Below, piece by piece: positions 54,479-62,714 of a DNA stretch of 64,000 nt. Location: assembly GCF_014323725.1 (NCBI RefSeq), contig NZ_JABVED010000022.1:1-64000 (forward strand), given 5' to 3'. The first letter of the stretch is position 1; each line of letters starts with the position of its first letter. This stretch comes from Actinokineospora xionganensis. Lineage in GTDB: Bacteria > Actinomycetota > Actinomycetes > Mycobacteriales > Pseudonocardiaceae. The notes under the pieces are model-generated. The model saw only the letters and a program-made list of their open reading frames with translations. It was not told the DNA's origin and searched no databases. The translations under genes and the position numbers were made by a program.

Positions 54479-56242
54479 GTGTGCCGACATCTGGGTTACC
54501 TCGGCCCCGCCGTGTCCTTGTCCACCTTGCTGTTCGACCCGCCGCAAGGGTTGCTGAGGCAGACGTTCGCGCCGAAGGACATGCGGCAGGGCGGCACGGT
54601 CAACGTCGACGGGTTCGGCGTCGCCTGGCGCACCGACGGGCAGACGGTCCGCTACCGCCGCGCGGTCCCGATGTGGATCGACCACGGCTTCGCCGCCGTC
54701 GCCGCGAGCACCCGCAGCGACGTGGTGCTCGGCGCCGTCCGGTCGGCCACGATCGGCATGCCGATCTGCGACGACGCCTGCGCGCCCTTCACCGAGGGGC
54801 CGTGGATGTTCAGCCACAACGGGCGGATCGGCGGATGGCCGGGGAGTGTCGCCGGGCTCGCCGCCGAACTGCCCACAGTGGACCTGATGACGCTCGACGC
54901 ACCCACCGACAGCGCACTGATCTGGGCCATGGTGCGGCATCGGCTGCGGGCGGGCCTCGACCCGGCCGACGCGCTGGCCGAGGTGGCCCGCGCGATCGGC
55001 GCGGTGGCGCCGGACTCGCGGCTCAACTTCCTGCTCACCGACGGCCGGACGCTGGTCGCCACCACCTGGTGGCACTCGCTTTCCGTGCTGAGGAACGAAG
55101 ACAGCGTCGTCCTGGCCTCCGAGCCGTGGGACGACGATCCACAGTGGACGACCTTGGGTGACCGCCTGCTGGTCACCGCCACGCTTGACCCGGCCCCGGA
55201 TGTGCGCGTCACCGAATTGGGGCCGATCGCCGAATCACCGGAGGGGAACGCAGTAGTGACCACGACCGACGCCAGGAACTCCGCTGTCGAAGTACACCTG
55301 CCCGAAGACCACGCCGCTCGTTCGCTCGCCGCCGATGTCCGCATGGGACTGACCGCAACGCCCAAATCTCTGCCGCCCAAGTGGTTCTACGACACCCGGG
55401 GCAGCGAGCTGTTCGAACAGATCACCCGGCTCCCGGAGTACTACCCGACTCGCGCGGAACGTGAGATCCTCGCGGCCCGCGCGGCCGAGATCGCTTCGGT
55501 GACCGGCGCGCACACGTTGGTGGAACTGGGTTCGGGCTCCTCGGAGAAGACCCGGCTGCTGCTCGACGCCCTGCGCGACGGCGGCACCCTGTCGCAGATC
55601 GTCGTCCTGGATGTCTCGGAGTCGGCGCTACGCGAGGCTTCGGCGGCGCTGGGGGAGGAGTACCCGGACACGACCGTCAACGGCGTCGTCGGCGACTTCA
55701 CCGAACACCTGGGTCTGCTCCCCGGCGAGCCCGCGCGGCTGGTCGTGTTCCTCGGCGGCACCATCGGCAACCTGCTTCCCGCTGAGCGCAGGACATTCCT
55801 GGCGTCGATCCGCGACACCCTCAAGCCGGGGGAGTGGCTGCTGCTGGGCACCGACCTGGTCAAGGACGAGGCCACCGTCGTCGCCGCGTATGACGACGCG
55901 GCGGGTGTCACGGCGGAGTTCAACAAGAACGTCCTGCACGTCCTCAACCGCGAGTTGGACGCCGACTTCGACGTCGACGCGTTCGACCATGTGGCGCTGT
56001 GGGACGCGAAGAACGAGTGGATCGAGATGCGCCTGCGCTCGACCAAGGCCCAGCGCGCCCGCATCGCGGCGTTGGACATGGAGGTCGACTTCGCCGAGGG
56101 CGAGGAACTCCGCACCGAGATCTCCGCCAAGTTCCGCCAGTCGGGCGTGGCGGCGGAACTCGCGGCCGCGGGCTTCGCCCTGAGCCAGTGGTGGACCGAC
56201 GAACAGGGTCGCTTCGCGCTCTCCTTGGCCAAGGCGGACTAG
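54479..56242 (+). CDS. egtC-egtD: EgtC amidohydrolase and EgtD methyltransferase in a single reading frame
   Basis: One 587-residue frame covers two ergothioneine enzymes that are normally separate. Residues 1-259 are EgtC, an Ntn-type amidohydrolase with the nucleophile Cys2 (MCRHLGYLG) that removes glutamate. Residues 260-587 are EgtD, the histidine trimethylating enzyme that makes hercynine: [24 protein letters not shown], the SAM-binding [11 protein letters not shown] and LGGTIGN. A GTG at 55256 with its own ribosome-binding site would start EgtD alone. Dropping one G from GGGG at 55243-55246 would end egtC at TAG overlapping that GTG, so the fusion may be real or a one-base error. No egtE is seen nearby. 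Confidence 0.9.
   Translation: MCRHLGYLGPAVSLSTLLFDPPQGLLRQTFAPKDMRQGGTVNVDGFGVAWRTDGQTVRYRRAVPMWIDHGFAAVAASTRSDVVLGAVRSATIGMPICDDACAPFTEGPWMFSHNGRIGGWPGSVAGLAAELPTVDLMTLDAPTDSALIWAMVRHRLRAGLDPADALAEVARAIGAVAPDSRLNFLLTDGRTLVATTWWHSLSVLRNEDSVVLASEPWDDDPQWTTLGDRLLVTATLDPAPDVRVTELGPIAESPEGNAVVTTTDARNSAVEVHLPEDHAARSLAADVRMGLTATPKSLPPKWFYDTRGSELFEQITRLPEYYPTRAEREILAARAAEIASVTGAHTLVELGSGSSEKTRLLLDALRDGGTLSQIVVLDVSESALREASAALGEEYPDTTVNGVVGDFTEHLGLLPGEPARLVVFLGGTIGNLLPAERRTFLASIRDTLKPGEWLLLGTDLVKDEATVVAAYDDAAGVTAEFNKNVLHVLNRELDADFDVDAFDHVALWDAKNEWIEMRLRSTKAQRARIAALDMEVDFAEGEELRTEISAKFRQSGVAAELAAAGFALSQWWTDEQGRFALSLAKAD
55241..55258 (+). promoter_or_regulatory. Internal ribosome-binding site and GTG for separate EgtD
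   Basis: GAGGGGAA at 55241-55248 is spaced correctly for the in-frame GTG at 55256-55258. The out-of-frame TAG at 55254-55256 overlaps that GTG exactly as in a normal coupled egtC/egtD junction. Confidence 0.6.
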
Positions 56243-56730
56243 CCGCCGAACAGTTCCTTCGTGGCTTCCTGGCCCGCGTTGGTGGTGCGGGTCAGGAAGT
56301 CGGCGAGGATCTGGAGTTCGGCTTCGCTGTAGCCGGAGACGATGTCGTCCATGCTTGAGTTCATGCCCGAGTAGAGCGCGAACACGTCGGCGGCGCGGTC
56401 TTTCCGCGCCTGGATGAGGACCGCCCGGCGGTCGCTGGGGTCGCGGTCCCGGGAGATCCAGCCGCCGCGTTCGAGGCGGTCGAGGACGCCGGTCATGGTG
56501 GCGGGGTGCATTCCCGCCCGCTTCGCCAGGGCGCTGGGGGTCAGGGGGCCGTGGCGGGTGATCAGGTCGAGACACTCGAGGTCGGCGTCGCGCAGGTCCA
56601 GCTTGCCGCTCACCTGGTGGTTCAGCAGTGACAGCTGCACGCTCAGCTCCCGCAGCGACTCCTTGATGTCGTTGGTGAGCCGTCGCTTGCGCCTGCGGTC
56701 GTCCGCGTCGGAAGAAGATACGGAACTCAT
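56239..56730 (-). CDS. MarR-family regulator
   Basis: A 163-residue MarR protein: [20 protein letters not shown] is the helix-turn-helix and [20 protein letters not shown] the wing, with helical ends for the dimer. The ATG at 56730 is preceded by GAGGAG. Its stop and the EgtD stop share the palindrome CTAG, so the convergent genes overlap by four bases. The divergent gene is an NmrA-like protein, and a dyad covers both promoters, which points to joint control. Confidence 0.85.
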   Translation of the reverse strand: MSSVSSSDADDRRRKRRLTNDIKESLRELSVQLSLLNHQVSGKLDLRDADLECLDLITRHGPLTPSALAKRAGMHPATMTGVLDRLERGGWISRDRDPSDRRAVLIQARKDRAADVFALYSGMNSSMDDIVSGYSEAELQILADFLTRTTNAGQEATKELFGG

Positions 56731-56755
56731 ATGATACGCTCCTCGTAGTATATGA
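56727..56755. promoter_or_regulatory. MarR-type operator between marR and the NmrA-like gene
   Basis: TCATATGATACG and CGTAGTATATGA are inverted repeats matching at 10 of 12 positions with a five-base spacer. The site covers the MarR ribosome-binding site and start, as expected for autorepression, and faces the divergent promoter. Confidence 0.6.
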
Positions 56756-56797
56756 CCGACGTAAGACAAAGTACTCGGCATGCTGAGGGAGCACACC

Positions 56798-57457
56798 ATG
56801 AAGCTCACGATCTTCGCCGCGACCGGCGGCATCGGCCGCCACCTCGTCGACCAGGCCTTGGCCGAACGCCACTACGTCACCGCCGTCGTCCGCGATCCCG
56901 GCAAGGTGACCGCCGACGTCCGCGCGATCAAAGCCGACCTGCTGAATCCCGACGCCGACACCTTGCAGACGGCCGTCGCGGGCGCCGACGCGGTGCTGTC
57001 CGGACTCGGCCCCCGCAAGCTCAAGGACGCGGGCGTGACGGCCCCGGGCACCCTCGCCATCGTCCAGGCGATGCGCGCCACCGGAGTCCGCAGGCTCGTC
57101 GTCGTCAGTGCCGCCCCGGTGTCGACCATGCCCTCGCCCGGCAGGCCGAACCCACCACGCGACCCCGGCGAGGGCTTCTTCACCCGCGCGGTCCTCACGC
57201 CGCTGGTGAAAGCCGCGCTACGCAAGCACTATGTCGACCTCGCCCGTATGGAGGATGTCCTGCGGGACAGCGACCTCGACTGGACGTCCCTGCGCCCGCC
57301 GCGTCTGACCGACAAGCCGCTGACCGGGAACTACCGCACCGCCATCGAGGCGAGCGCGGGCGGCCACCTGGTTTCCCGCGCGGATGTGGCCCACGGGATG
57401 CTGGCGGCTTTGGACCGCCCGGAGACCATCCGCAAGGCGGTCGGGATCGCGAACTAG
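56798..57457 (+). CDS. NmrA/SDR-like NAD(P)-binding oxidoreductase
   Basis: A 219-residue Rossmann protein with the nucleotide loop FAATGGIGRHLVD (residues 6-18), VVRDPGKV as strand 2, and AGADAVLSGLGP around strand 4. Atypical SDRs of this NmrA type act as redox sensors or reduce quinones. A TGAGGGAG ribosome-binding site precedes the ATG at 56798. It is divergent from, and probably repressed by, the MarR gene; such pairs often respond to electrophiles. Confidence 0.82.
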   Translation: MKLTIFAATGGIGRHLVDQALAERHYVTAVVRDPGKVTADVRAIKADLLNPDADTLQTAVAGADAVLSGLGPRKLKDAGVTAPGTLAIVQAMRATGVRRLVVVSAAPVSTMPSPGRPNPPRDPGEGFFTRAVLTPLVKAALRKHYVDLARMEDVLRDSDLDWTSLRPPRLTDKPLTGNYRTAIEASAGGHLVSRADVAHGMLAALDRPETIRKAVGIAN

Positions 57458-57629
57458 GAGTCGTGGTCGAGGAGGGTGGCCAGATCCTCGAGGATCCCGG
57501 CGAATACCGCGGCCGGATCGTCACCACGAAGACCTTTCCCGCATGTTCGGGGTGCGCGAGCAGGTGCGACTCACGCCAGAACTGGACGGTGAGGATCAGG
57601 GCGGCGCCTTCGCGGAACACGTAGGCGAG
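57454..57629 (-). pseudogene. Frameshifted gene remnant
   Basis: On the minus strand, LAYVFREGAALILTVQFWRE continues to about HPEHAGK in one frame; the protein-like sequence then carries on one register over as GLRGDDPAAVFAGILEDLAT and ends at a stop at 57454. The shift falls near 57535-57540, at GGGAAAGG. Upstream the first frame is closed by a stop at 57630-57632. It looks like the 3' part of a decayed gene of unknown family, overlapping the NmrA-like stop by four bases. Confidence 0.35.
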
Positions 57630-58006
57630 TCAGTTGGTCGGTCGTTGGGCCATGGCCAGTGCGGCCCCAGTCAGCGGTGTCCCATACAGCGTGCCGAAAC
57701 TGCTTCACACACGCGTCGTTGTTGTCACACGTCAAACGCTGATCGGAGGCCACAGTCCACTCGACGCAGCGCGGGGCCGACCGTCAGTCGAGCTAACGAG
57801 ATCGGTCGAGAGGATCTTGTCGAACGTCTATACAAGAACTTCCTCGGCCAATATGAGATGCCACTCTGGATGCTCGGCTATTGAAGACCGAGCACGCCAG
57901 TTGCTCCATCCGGGCGTACTTGCGCTGAACCCTCAGTGTTGTCGTACGCCGCTGCTACAACAACCAGTGCCCACCCGCACGCTGTCCGTAGCCACCTGGA
58001 GACCGC
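57458..58006. other. Intergenic stretch at the left edge of the accessory island
   Basis: Apart from the remnant at 57454-57629 I see no convincing gene. The base composition is lower in GC than the flanks. One plus-strand fragment ending at 57884 reads LVERLYKNFLGQYEMPLWML, which is protein-like but has no start or ribosome-binding site. It may be the scar of an old insertion. Confidence 0.4.
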
Positions 58007-58636
58007 ATGGCCATGACCAAAACTGGCCTCCTCCTCCCGCTCCTGGCCGTCGTCGGACTGGTCGCCTACTTCGGGCTGGACACCGTCACGGACACCGTGG
58101 GCGACCTGTTCGGCGGCAACGACCCGGTCATCATCGAGGACCACGGCTACCAGTTGCTGATTGGCGACGACGGCGAAGCGAAGGTCCGGCAGTGCACGGC
58201 CCAAGTCGCCCTGACCATCCGGCAGTGCGGCGACGTCAAGGTGGTGGTCATCGACGCGACCAAGATGCCCTTCATCTCCCGCAACATCCAGCTGGCTTGG
58301 GCGGACGGCATCCCTTCGATCCTGACTCGCAACTCGGCCAAGCAGGCCGTGAACCGCGCCGCGGCTTGCGGCAAGTTTGTCCCGAAGTACGGCGGCAGTT
58401 GTGACGAGTACGCCTTCGCCACCACCGACGAGGGCGGCTCCAGTGCCCGCACCGAGGAAGTCCCCCTGCGCGAACAGCGCTGCCAGGGCGGTGCAGTGAC
58501 CGGCGGCTATGCCAAGGCCGCTGTCGGTCAGGGCGATCAGTTCTTGGTGGTCATCGCGAGCCCCGGCAAGGTCGCCACCAAGTCGTTCACTGGAGCCGAC
58601 GTGGCAGAGGAACCGGTGGAACAATGCGCAGTGTGA
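58007..58636 (+). CDS. Secreted or membrane-tethered NucA/NucB-type deoxyribonuclease
   Basis: A 209-residue protein with an N-terminal hydrophobic helix (TGLLLPLLAVVGLVAYFGL) that is a signal or anchor. The C-terminal half matches the NucA/NucB DNase domain: SRNIQLAWADGIPSIL, then CDEYAFATTDEGG, EVPLREQRCQGG and GDQFLVV, in the same order as secreted Bacillus and Streptomyces NucB. Six cysteines suit an extracytoplasmic, disulfide-bonded protein. GGAG lies five bases before the ATG. The next gene overlaps it by 13 bases, so the two are coupled. Confidence 0.75.
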   Translation: MAMTKTGLLLPLLAVVGLVAYFGLDTVTDTVGDLFGGNDPVIIEDHGYQLLIGDDGEAKVRQCTAQVALTIRQCGDVKVVVIDATKMPFISRNIQLAWADGIPSILTRNSAKQAVNRAAACGKFVPKYGGSCDEYAFATTDEGGSSARTEEVPLREQRCQGGAVTGGYAKAAVGQGDQFLVVIASPGKVATKSFTGADVAEEPVEQCAV

Positions 58637-59175
58637 ACTCCTACGCTTGGGCAGACACGGCCTACGACCTGTCGTGGACGCTGGCCGTCATCCAAGGCCG
58701 CACCGAGGATGAGGTTCGCGCGGGCTACGGCGCAGATCAAGAAGTCAGCAAGCTGACGTTCGAACAAGCCAACGCCGAACGAACCGAACACCTGGACGAC
58801 TACGGCCTTGTCCAGTTCAAGGCTGTCGACGACTACATCGTGGTCATCGAGCCGAACGGGTGGGTGGGCAACGCTCCCGAGGTAGCTCGCAAGTTGTCCA
58901 GCCCCACCGGCTTGTTCTTCTCGGTGTACTGGAGCCCGAGCGGCCACCAGATTCTTCAGGCCACGGGCGGCCAGATCACCGGTCGCTTCGATCCGACGTT
59001 CATCGGGCTGCCTGCCGGGGCGAACGACATGCTTCCTGGCTGGGTCGGCGACGACGAGTTCGACCTTGAACACCTACGCTCCGCCAGCCTCGCAGCAGTT
59101 GAGCGTCAAACCGGCCTCGCCTTCGATCCGGCCTGGCTCACCGATCCACTTCCGACGTACCGGGTATCGGCGTAG
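58624..59175 (+). CDS. DUF6461-like protein overlapping the nuclease gene
   Basis: A 183-residue soluble protein resembling DUF6461 proteins: the N-terminal YAWADTAYDLSWTLAVIQGR, a central GLVQFKAVDDYIVVIEPNGW strand block, SSPTGLFFSVYWSP, and a C-terminal helical ALxxxxGLAFDPAWL region. It has no signal peptide, so it is cytoplasmic. It starts inside the last codons of the nuclease gene, an arrangement typical of toxin-immunity pairs, but no immunity function has been shown for the family as far as I know. Its 3' end overlaps the converging gene by 38 bases. Confidence 0.6.
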   Translation: MRSVNSYAWADTAYDLSWTLAVIQGRTEDEVRAGYGADQEVSKLTFEQANAERTEHLDDYGLVQFKAVDDYIVVIEPNGWVGNAPEVARKLSSPTGLFFSVYWSPSGHQILQATGGQITGRFDPTFIGLPAGANDMLPGWVGDDEFDLEHLRSASLAAVERQTGLAFDPAWLTDPLPTYRVSA

Positions 59176-59656
59176 GTCGCCACCGTCGCAACCCGTCCAG
59201 CACTCGCCCGAGTAGCTCGTCGCCGGGGTCGATGTATACCGGTCGTGACGGTGCGGGGAATGCCTGCGCTTCCCGCTCCGGCAGCTCGGCCACCGAGTCC
59301 GCGGTGAGCTTCTGTTCCAAAATGTCCATCAGCTCGTCTGTCATCGGGGGCAGTACGCCCGTTGGCCAGTCGTGTCCTTGCAGGGAAGCGAATCCATGCG
59401 GATCGGTGTCGTCCTCCGTCCAGTTCAACCGCAGTGCTCGCCCGCTCAACGCCACCCGCTCTAACAGCTCCGCCACGGCAATCGAGTGGCCGTGCTGTCC
59501 GTCGTGCTTGCCCATGTAATTACGCCCGTCCACGTAGCGCCTGGCTACCGCGATGGCCGCGTTCCACTTGCGCCGCTGGGAAAGCGCATCGGATGGCAGC
59601 CACCAGACCGCCCAAGCGAGGGCGCCAACGATCGGCCCACAGGCCAGCGCCCACAT
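59138..59656 (-). CDS. Island operon gene 5: single-helix membrane protein
   Basis: A 172-residue protein whose first 25 residues are a membrane helix (CGPIVGALAWAVWWLP). A soluble, mostly charged domain follows, with YMGKHDGQHGHSIAVAELLE and EREAQAFPAPSRPVYI. No family is recognised. The ATG at 59656 lies one base past the stop of the 34-residue gene, so translation is continuous through the operon. The frame is open to 59731. Its 3' end overlaps the DUF6461-like gene. Confidence 0.6.
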   Translation of the reverse strand: MWALACGPIVGALAWAVWWLPSDALSQRRKWNAAIAVARRYVDGRNYMGKHDGQHGHSIAVAELLERVALSGRALRLNWTEDDTDPHGFASLQGHDWPTGVLPPMTDELMDILEQKLTADSVAELPEREAQAFPAPSRPVYIDPGDELLGRVLDGLRRWRPTPIPGTSEVDR

Positions 59657-59657
59657 G

Positions 59658-59762
59658 TCACAGCCGCCGTGCCCGTGTGAGCCAGGGCAGGACGAAACGG
59701 CCAGCCAACCGTCCGACCAGCACCGTGCCACCGAGCGTGGCCACCGCCAGGCCGACGCTCAC
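59658..59762 (-). CDS. Island operon gene 4: 34-residue membrane microprotein
   Basis: A 34-residue protein, starting V-S-V-G-L-A-V-A and ending LPWLTRARRL. It has one hydrophobic helix and a positively charged C-terminal tail. Its GTG start at 59762 overlaps the stop of the upstream gene as GTGA, and one base separates its stop from the next ATG. Such exact spacing on both sides argues for a real coding sequence despite its size. Confidence 0.6.
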   Translation of the reverse strand: MSVGLAVATLGGTVLVGRLAGRFVLPWLTRARRL

Positions 59763-60139
59763 GTCGGCCGCGCAAGCTGACCTCGGCAAAGCTTCTGCGC
59801 CATGTCCGGCAGGCCGCCGTCTTGTACCCAGATCGCTGCCTTGGTTCGCCGGATTTGGGCAACCAACGCCGTTACCACATCCGCCCGGTATGACAGGTGG
59901 ACGCTGTTGAGCACCACTGCCGCTGACGCCTGCGGCATACCCAGCGCTTGCACCAGACCCCGGAAACCCACCCGGTCTTCTACGTCGAGCAATGACCCCA
60001 CGTCAGAAAACGTCGCGCCCAAATGCCAGCCCTCGCTGACGCACCACAGCTCTAGGCGTTCCTTGGCCTCGGCAAACCATTCCGGCTGTTCCCGGACGTT
60101 GTGCAAGTAGCCGTAGACCAACGGGGCTTGCCGTTTCAT
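59759..60139 (-). CDS. Island operon gene 3: resolvase-fold-like protein without catalytic residues
   Basis: A 126-residue protein patterned like the N-terminal domain of serine recombinases: VYGYLHNVREQ as the first strand, an ERLELWCVSEGWHLGATFSD helix-strand, RVGFRGLVQAL, VVLNSVHLSY and the final VDGG-like turn WVQDGG. The catalytic Ser position near VYGYLHN is occupied by Asn, and no DNA-binding domain follows. It is likely a recombinase-derived, non-catalytic partner. Start is the ATG at 60139, which overlaps the upstream stop. Confidence 0.6.
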   Translation of the reverse strand: MKRQAPLVYGYLHNVREQPEWFAEAKERLELWCVSEGWHLGATFSDVGSLLDVEDRVGFRGLVQALGMPQASAAVVLNSVHLSYRADVVTALVAQIRRTKAAIWVQDGGLPDMAQKLCRGQLARPT

Positions 60140-60384
60140 GCCTGCTCCGTTCCGGCCTCGATCAACAGGGGAACATCGGTCGCATCTATCCGCCCCGTAG
60201 CGTTGGCCTGCAACGCGATCGCGATCGCGAACAGGCGAGCGGCGAGCTGCTGCTCGACTTCGGGGAGCGCTGCGCTGTACTCCGTCCGTCCGCCGTCGAT
60301 GTCGAGTACCCGCCCGATGTAGACGGCGATGGCTTGGTTGACGCTGGACACTTCCGCCAGGAACGCCAATTCGTCGTGATTCAC
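60136..60384 (-). CDS. Island operon gene 2: small helical protein
   Basis: An 82-residue protein with a long amphipathic helical core (ELAFLAEVSSVNQAIAVYIG, then VEQQLAARLFAIAIALQANA). It has no signal peptide or known motif. Both ends show four-base overlaps (ATGA) with neighbours. Its role is unknown; coiled-coil-like packing would suit a multimeric or adaptor role. Confidence 0.6.
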   Translation of the reverse strand: MNHDELAFLAEVSSVNQAIAVYIGRVLDIDGGRTEYSAALPEVEQQLAARLFAIAIALQANATGRIDATDVPLLIEAGTEQA

Positions 60385-60605
60385 TTATGCCCCTTGGGTT
60401 CTGTGGGCAGCTCGGGGTGCTGCTTGGCGGCATCTCGCACCTTGCGCAAGCCGCGTTCCGCGGCCCGGACCGGTGGGATATCCCAGGGCGACGACACGAT
60501 GACGGCCGCCCGGCTCAGGGCGCTGAGTTCGGGAATGGTGACCTTGACGGTCAGGGCGACCAGCCGATCTGGGGGCTTGCTGTTCGCCTTGTCCTTGCTT
60601 GCCAC
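60381..60605 (-). CDS. Island operon gene 1: small basic protein
   Basis: A 74-residue protein with a Lys-rich start (ASKDKANSKPPDRLVALTVK), a middle strand-helix unit (TIPELSALSRAAVIVSSPWD) and a Lys/Pro-rich end. GTG start at 60605. It is the first gene of the five-gene minus-strand operon; the divergent XRE gene starts 218 bases away. No family recognised. Confidence 0.55.
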   Translation of the reverse strand: MASKDKANSKPPDRLVALTVKVTIPELSALSRAAVIVSSPWDIPPVRAAERGLRKVRDAAKQHPELPTEPKGHK

Positions 60606-60754
60606 CTGTCAGGCCTTCCGTGGTCGCTGCTGGAAGGCACCCAGCGCCGAGAGTTGCCCGCACTGCCACGGGGGAGGCCGTCGGGGGAAGCACGTGCGAT
60701 TACTCCCGACGCCGGGTGCCAGAGAGGACGCTAGGAGCGACAGTCGGTGACGAG

Positions 60755-60762
60755 TTGTACAA
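60755..60762. promoter_or_regulatory. TTGTACAA palindrome in the divergent island promoter
   Basis: A perfect 8-base palindrome in the 218-base region between the five-gene operon and the XRE gene. Approximately symmetric CAGTC and GACTG sequences lie 9-10 bases outward. It is a candidate site for the XRE protein, on position only. Confidence 0.35.
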
Positions 60763-60823
60763 AATGTGTGACTGGCCACCCGCTACGCTGATGACGGTTG
60801 CCGCAGGTCGGACGGGGTGAGGC

Positions 60824-62038
60824 ATGGACGGCACGTCGAGGCAGATCGGTACGAGAGTTCGCTATTGGCGGGAGCGACGGAACCTGACGCGTCAGCGGTT
60901 TGCCGACATGGTGGGTCGGTCGACCTCGTGGTTGGACAAGATCGAGTCGGGCGAACGCGAGCTGGTCCGGCTGCCGATGATCGAGCGGGTGGCCGAGGCC
61001 CTGGGCGTCGACCCGGCTGTGCTGACCGACGCTGCTCAGGCCGAGCGCGCCGAACAGTGCGTCGATGCCGGCGAAGTCCAGGCCATCCGTACCGCACTTG
61101 CTGCCTATCCGGGCTTGGCCGCGTGGCCTGCCGAGAACGTCAGTACCGCTAGCATTCGCAGGCAGGCCGAGTACTTGGACCTTGCCTGGTTGTCGTCCCG
61201 CTTCACCGTGTTGGCTCGCCACCTCCCCGGGCTGATGACCGAGGCGCAAGCCGCGGTGCTCAGCGTTCCGCGCGACGAGCGGGTTGGGGCCTACCGCGTC
61301 CTGGTGACGACCTACCGTCTGGCGTCATCCATGCTGCTGAAGTTCGAGGCCAACGACGTTGCCTGGCTGGCGGCCGACCGCGCCATGTACACGGCGATGA
61401 GCGTCGACGACACCTGGTCGCTGGCACGGGCTACCCGCAGCGTGGCGCGGGCCATGACCAGCACTCGGCAGGAAGCCCAGGCGATTTCCACGCTGTTGGA
61501 CATGGCCGACCGGATGCGACGCGAAACCGAAACGCACGCTCCTGAGCTGCTGTCCCTGTACGGGATGCTCTACCTCGCGGCCTCGATTACGGCGGCCGGT
61601 CAGGACGACCCGGTGACAGCTCGGGAGATGCACGAAGAGGCGATGGTGGCGGCGCTGAAGTTCGAGCCGCACTACAACACTCACCACACCTTCTTCGGCA
61701 CCACCAACACCCTGATCCACCGCGTCTCGGCGCTCGTACGCCTACACCAAGGCGGGCGAGCGTTGGAGTTCGCGGAGACCATTGACCCGTCCGCGGTTGC
61801 GGCGCTATCCGCCGAGCGGCAGTCGAACTTCCTGCTCGATCTCACCGAGGCGCACACCAGCGTCGGCAACCACCGGCAAGCCGTCCGCTTGCTGGGCCAG
61901 GCGGAACAGGTCGCGCCCGAGGAGGTGCGCTGCCGACCGCTGGCGCACGGCCTGCTGCGGTCGCTGCTGCACAACACCACCGGCGAGCCCGCTAAGTTGG
62001 TCAAGCAAATGGCTGACCGAGCGGGAGTCGTGGCATGA
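60824..62038 (+). CDS. XRE-family regulator with long helical sensor domain
   Basis: A 404-residue protein. Residues 5 to about 62 are an XRE helix-turn-helix (IGTRVRYWRERRNLTRQRFA, then RSTSWLDKIESGERE). The remaining 340 residues are all-helical and TPR-like, a layout seen in actinobacterial peptide- or metabolite-responsive regulators. GGGGTGAGG precedes the ATG at 60824. It is coupled (ATGA) to the flavoprotein gene, suggesting the flavoprotein's substrate or product may signal to it. It is divergent from the five-gene operon. Confidence 0.85.
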   Translation: MDGTSRQIGTRVRYWRERRNLTRQRFADMVGRSTSWLDKIESGERELVRLPMIERVAEALGVDPAVLTDAAQAERAEQCVDAGEVQAIRTALAAYPGLAAWPAENVSTASIRRQAEYLDLAWLSSRFTVLARHLPGLMTEAQAAVLSVPRDERVGAYRVLVTTYRLASSMLLKFEANDVAWLAADRAMYTAMSVDDTWSLARATRSVARAMTSTRQEAQAISTLLDMADRMRRETETHAPELLSLYGMLYLAASITAAGQDDPVTAREMHEEAMVAALKFEPHYNTHHTFFGTTNTLIHRVSALVRLHQGGRALEFAETIDPSAVAALSAERQSNFLLDLTEAHTSVGNHRQAVRLLGQAEQVAPEEVRCRPLAHGLLRSLLHNTTGEPAKLVKQMADRAGVVA

Positions 62039-62610
62039 CTAAACCGGTGCTGTACCTGATGATTTGCGGCGCCGGTCCGGCTGATCACATCGACCGCATG
62101 ATCAAGCTCGCCCACGCCGATGGCTGGGACGTCTGGTGTCTGGCCACGCCATCTGCTGTTGAACACTTCCTCGATCTGGATGCGCTCGAAGCGCTCACCG
62201 GGCACGTGGTGCGCACCGGCCACCAACGAGCGGGCCAACCGCCGCTGCCCAAGGCCAGGGCGGTGATCGTGGCCCCGGCGACCTACAACACGATCAACAA
62301 GTGGGCTGCTGGCATCGCCGACACCTACGTCCTGACCCAGCTCGCCGAGCTCACCGGCCTCGGGGTGCCAATCGTGGTCCTGCCATTCGTCAACACCGCA
62401 CTAGCGGCCAACCGCGTCTTCCAGCGCAGCGTCGCCGAGTTGCGCGAGTCCGGGGTGACCGTGCTGTTTGGCGAAGGCGGCTTTGTGCCGCACCCTCCGC
62501 GGACTGGTGGTCAGGTGATGGATAGCTACCCGTGGGAAGCCGCGCTCAGAGCTGCGACGCGGTCTGATTTCGGAAACATTGGAGACGAAAACATGCCGGT
62601 GAAGCCATGA
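62035..62610 (+). CDS. HFCD-family flavoprotein (EpiD/Dfp-like)
   Basis: A 191-residue homologue of the homo-oligomeric flavin-containing Cys decarboxylases. Strand 1 is VLYLMICGAGPADHI, the FMN-binding PASANT-type motif reads APATYNTINKWAAGIAD, and PFVNTALAANRVFQRS occupies the position of the PxMNxxMW substrate clamp. Family members decarboxylate cysteine residues in peptides or phosphopantothenoylcysteine. This one pairs with an XRE gene, not with coaBC or a lanthipeptide cluster, so its substrate is open. Start by ATGA overlap. Confidence 0.82.
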   Translation: MTKPVLYLMICGAGPADHIDRMIKLAHADGWDVWCLATPSAVEHFLDLDALEALTGHVVRTGHQRAGQPPLPKARAVIVAPATYNTINKWAAGIADTYVLTQLAELTGLGVPIVVLPFVNTALAANRVFQRSVAELRESGVTVLFGEGGFVPHPPRTGGQVMDSYPWEAALRAATRSDFGNIGDENMPVKP

Positions 62611-62714
62611 CACGTTCCATGGGTGACGCCGAGTGGGAGCGCTATAGGAACTTCCGCGAGACTACCTTTTCTCGCGTTCGGCTACTAGTTCGGTCGCGAT
62701 TGAACTGGAGGTAG
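62607..62714 (+). CDS. Possible small protein coupled to the flavoprotein
   Basis: A 35-residue ORF that starts in an ATGA overlap with the flavoprotein stop: MTRSMGDAEWERYRNF and onward, basic and helical. The 4-base overlap is the same type used throughout this operon, which is the main support. It could also be a chance ORF, or a short substrate peptide for the flavoprotein (it contains no Cys, which argues against a decarboxylation substrate). Confidence 0.35.
   Translation: MTRSMGDAEWERYRNFRETTFSRVRLLVRSRLNWR

Noticed and set aside
57634-58404. A 256-codon plus-strand frame running into the nuclease gene
   Set aside because: It has no ribosome-binding site and turns Arg/Pro-rich when it overlaps the NucB-type gene, which has a better start and a recognisable domain.
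60784-60789. TACGCT with TTGTAC (60755) as a promoter for the XRE gene
   Set aside because: The spacing of 23 bases is too long for a normal -35/-10 pair, so I did not call a promoter.
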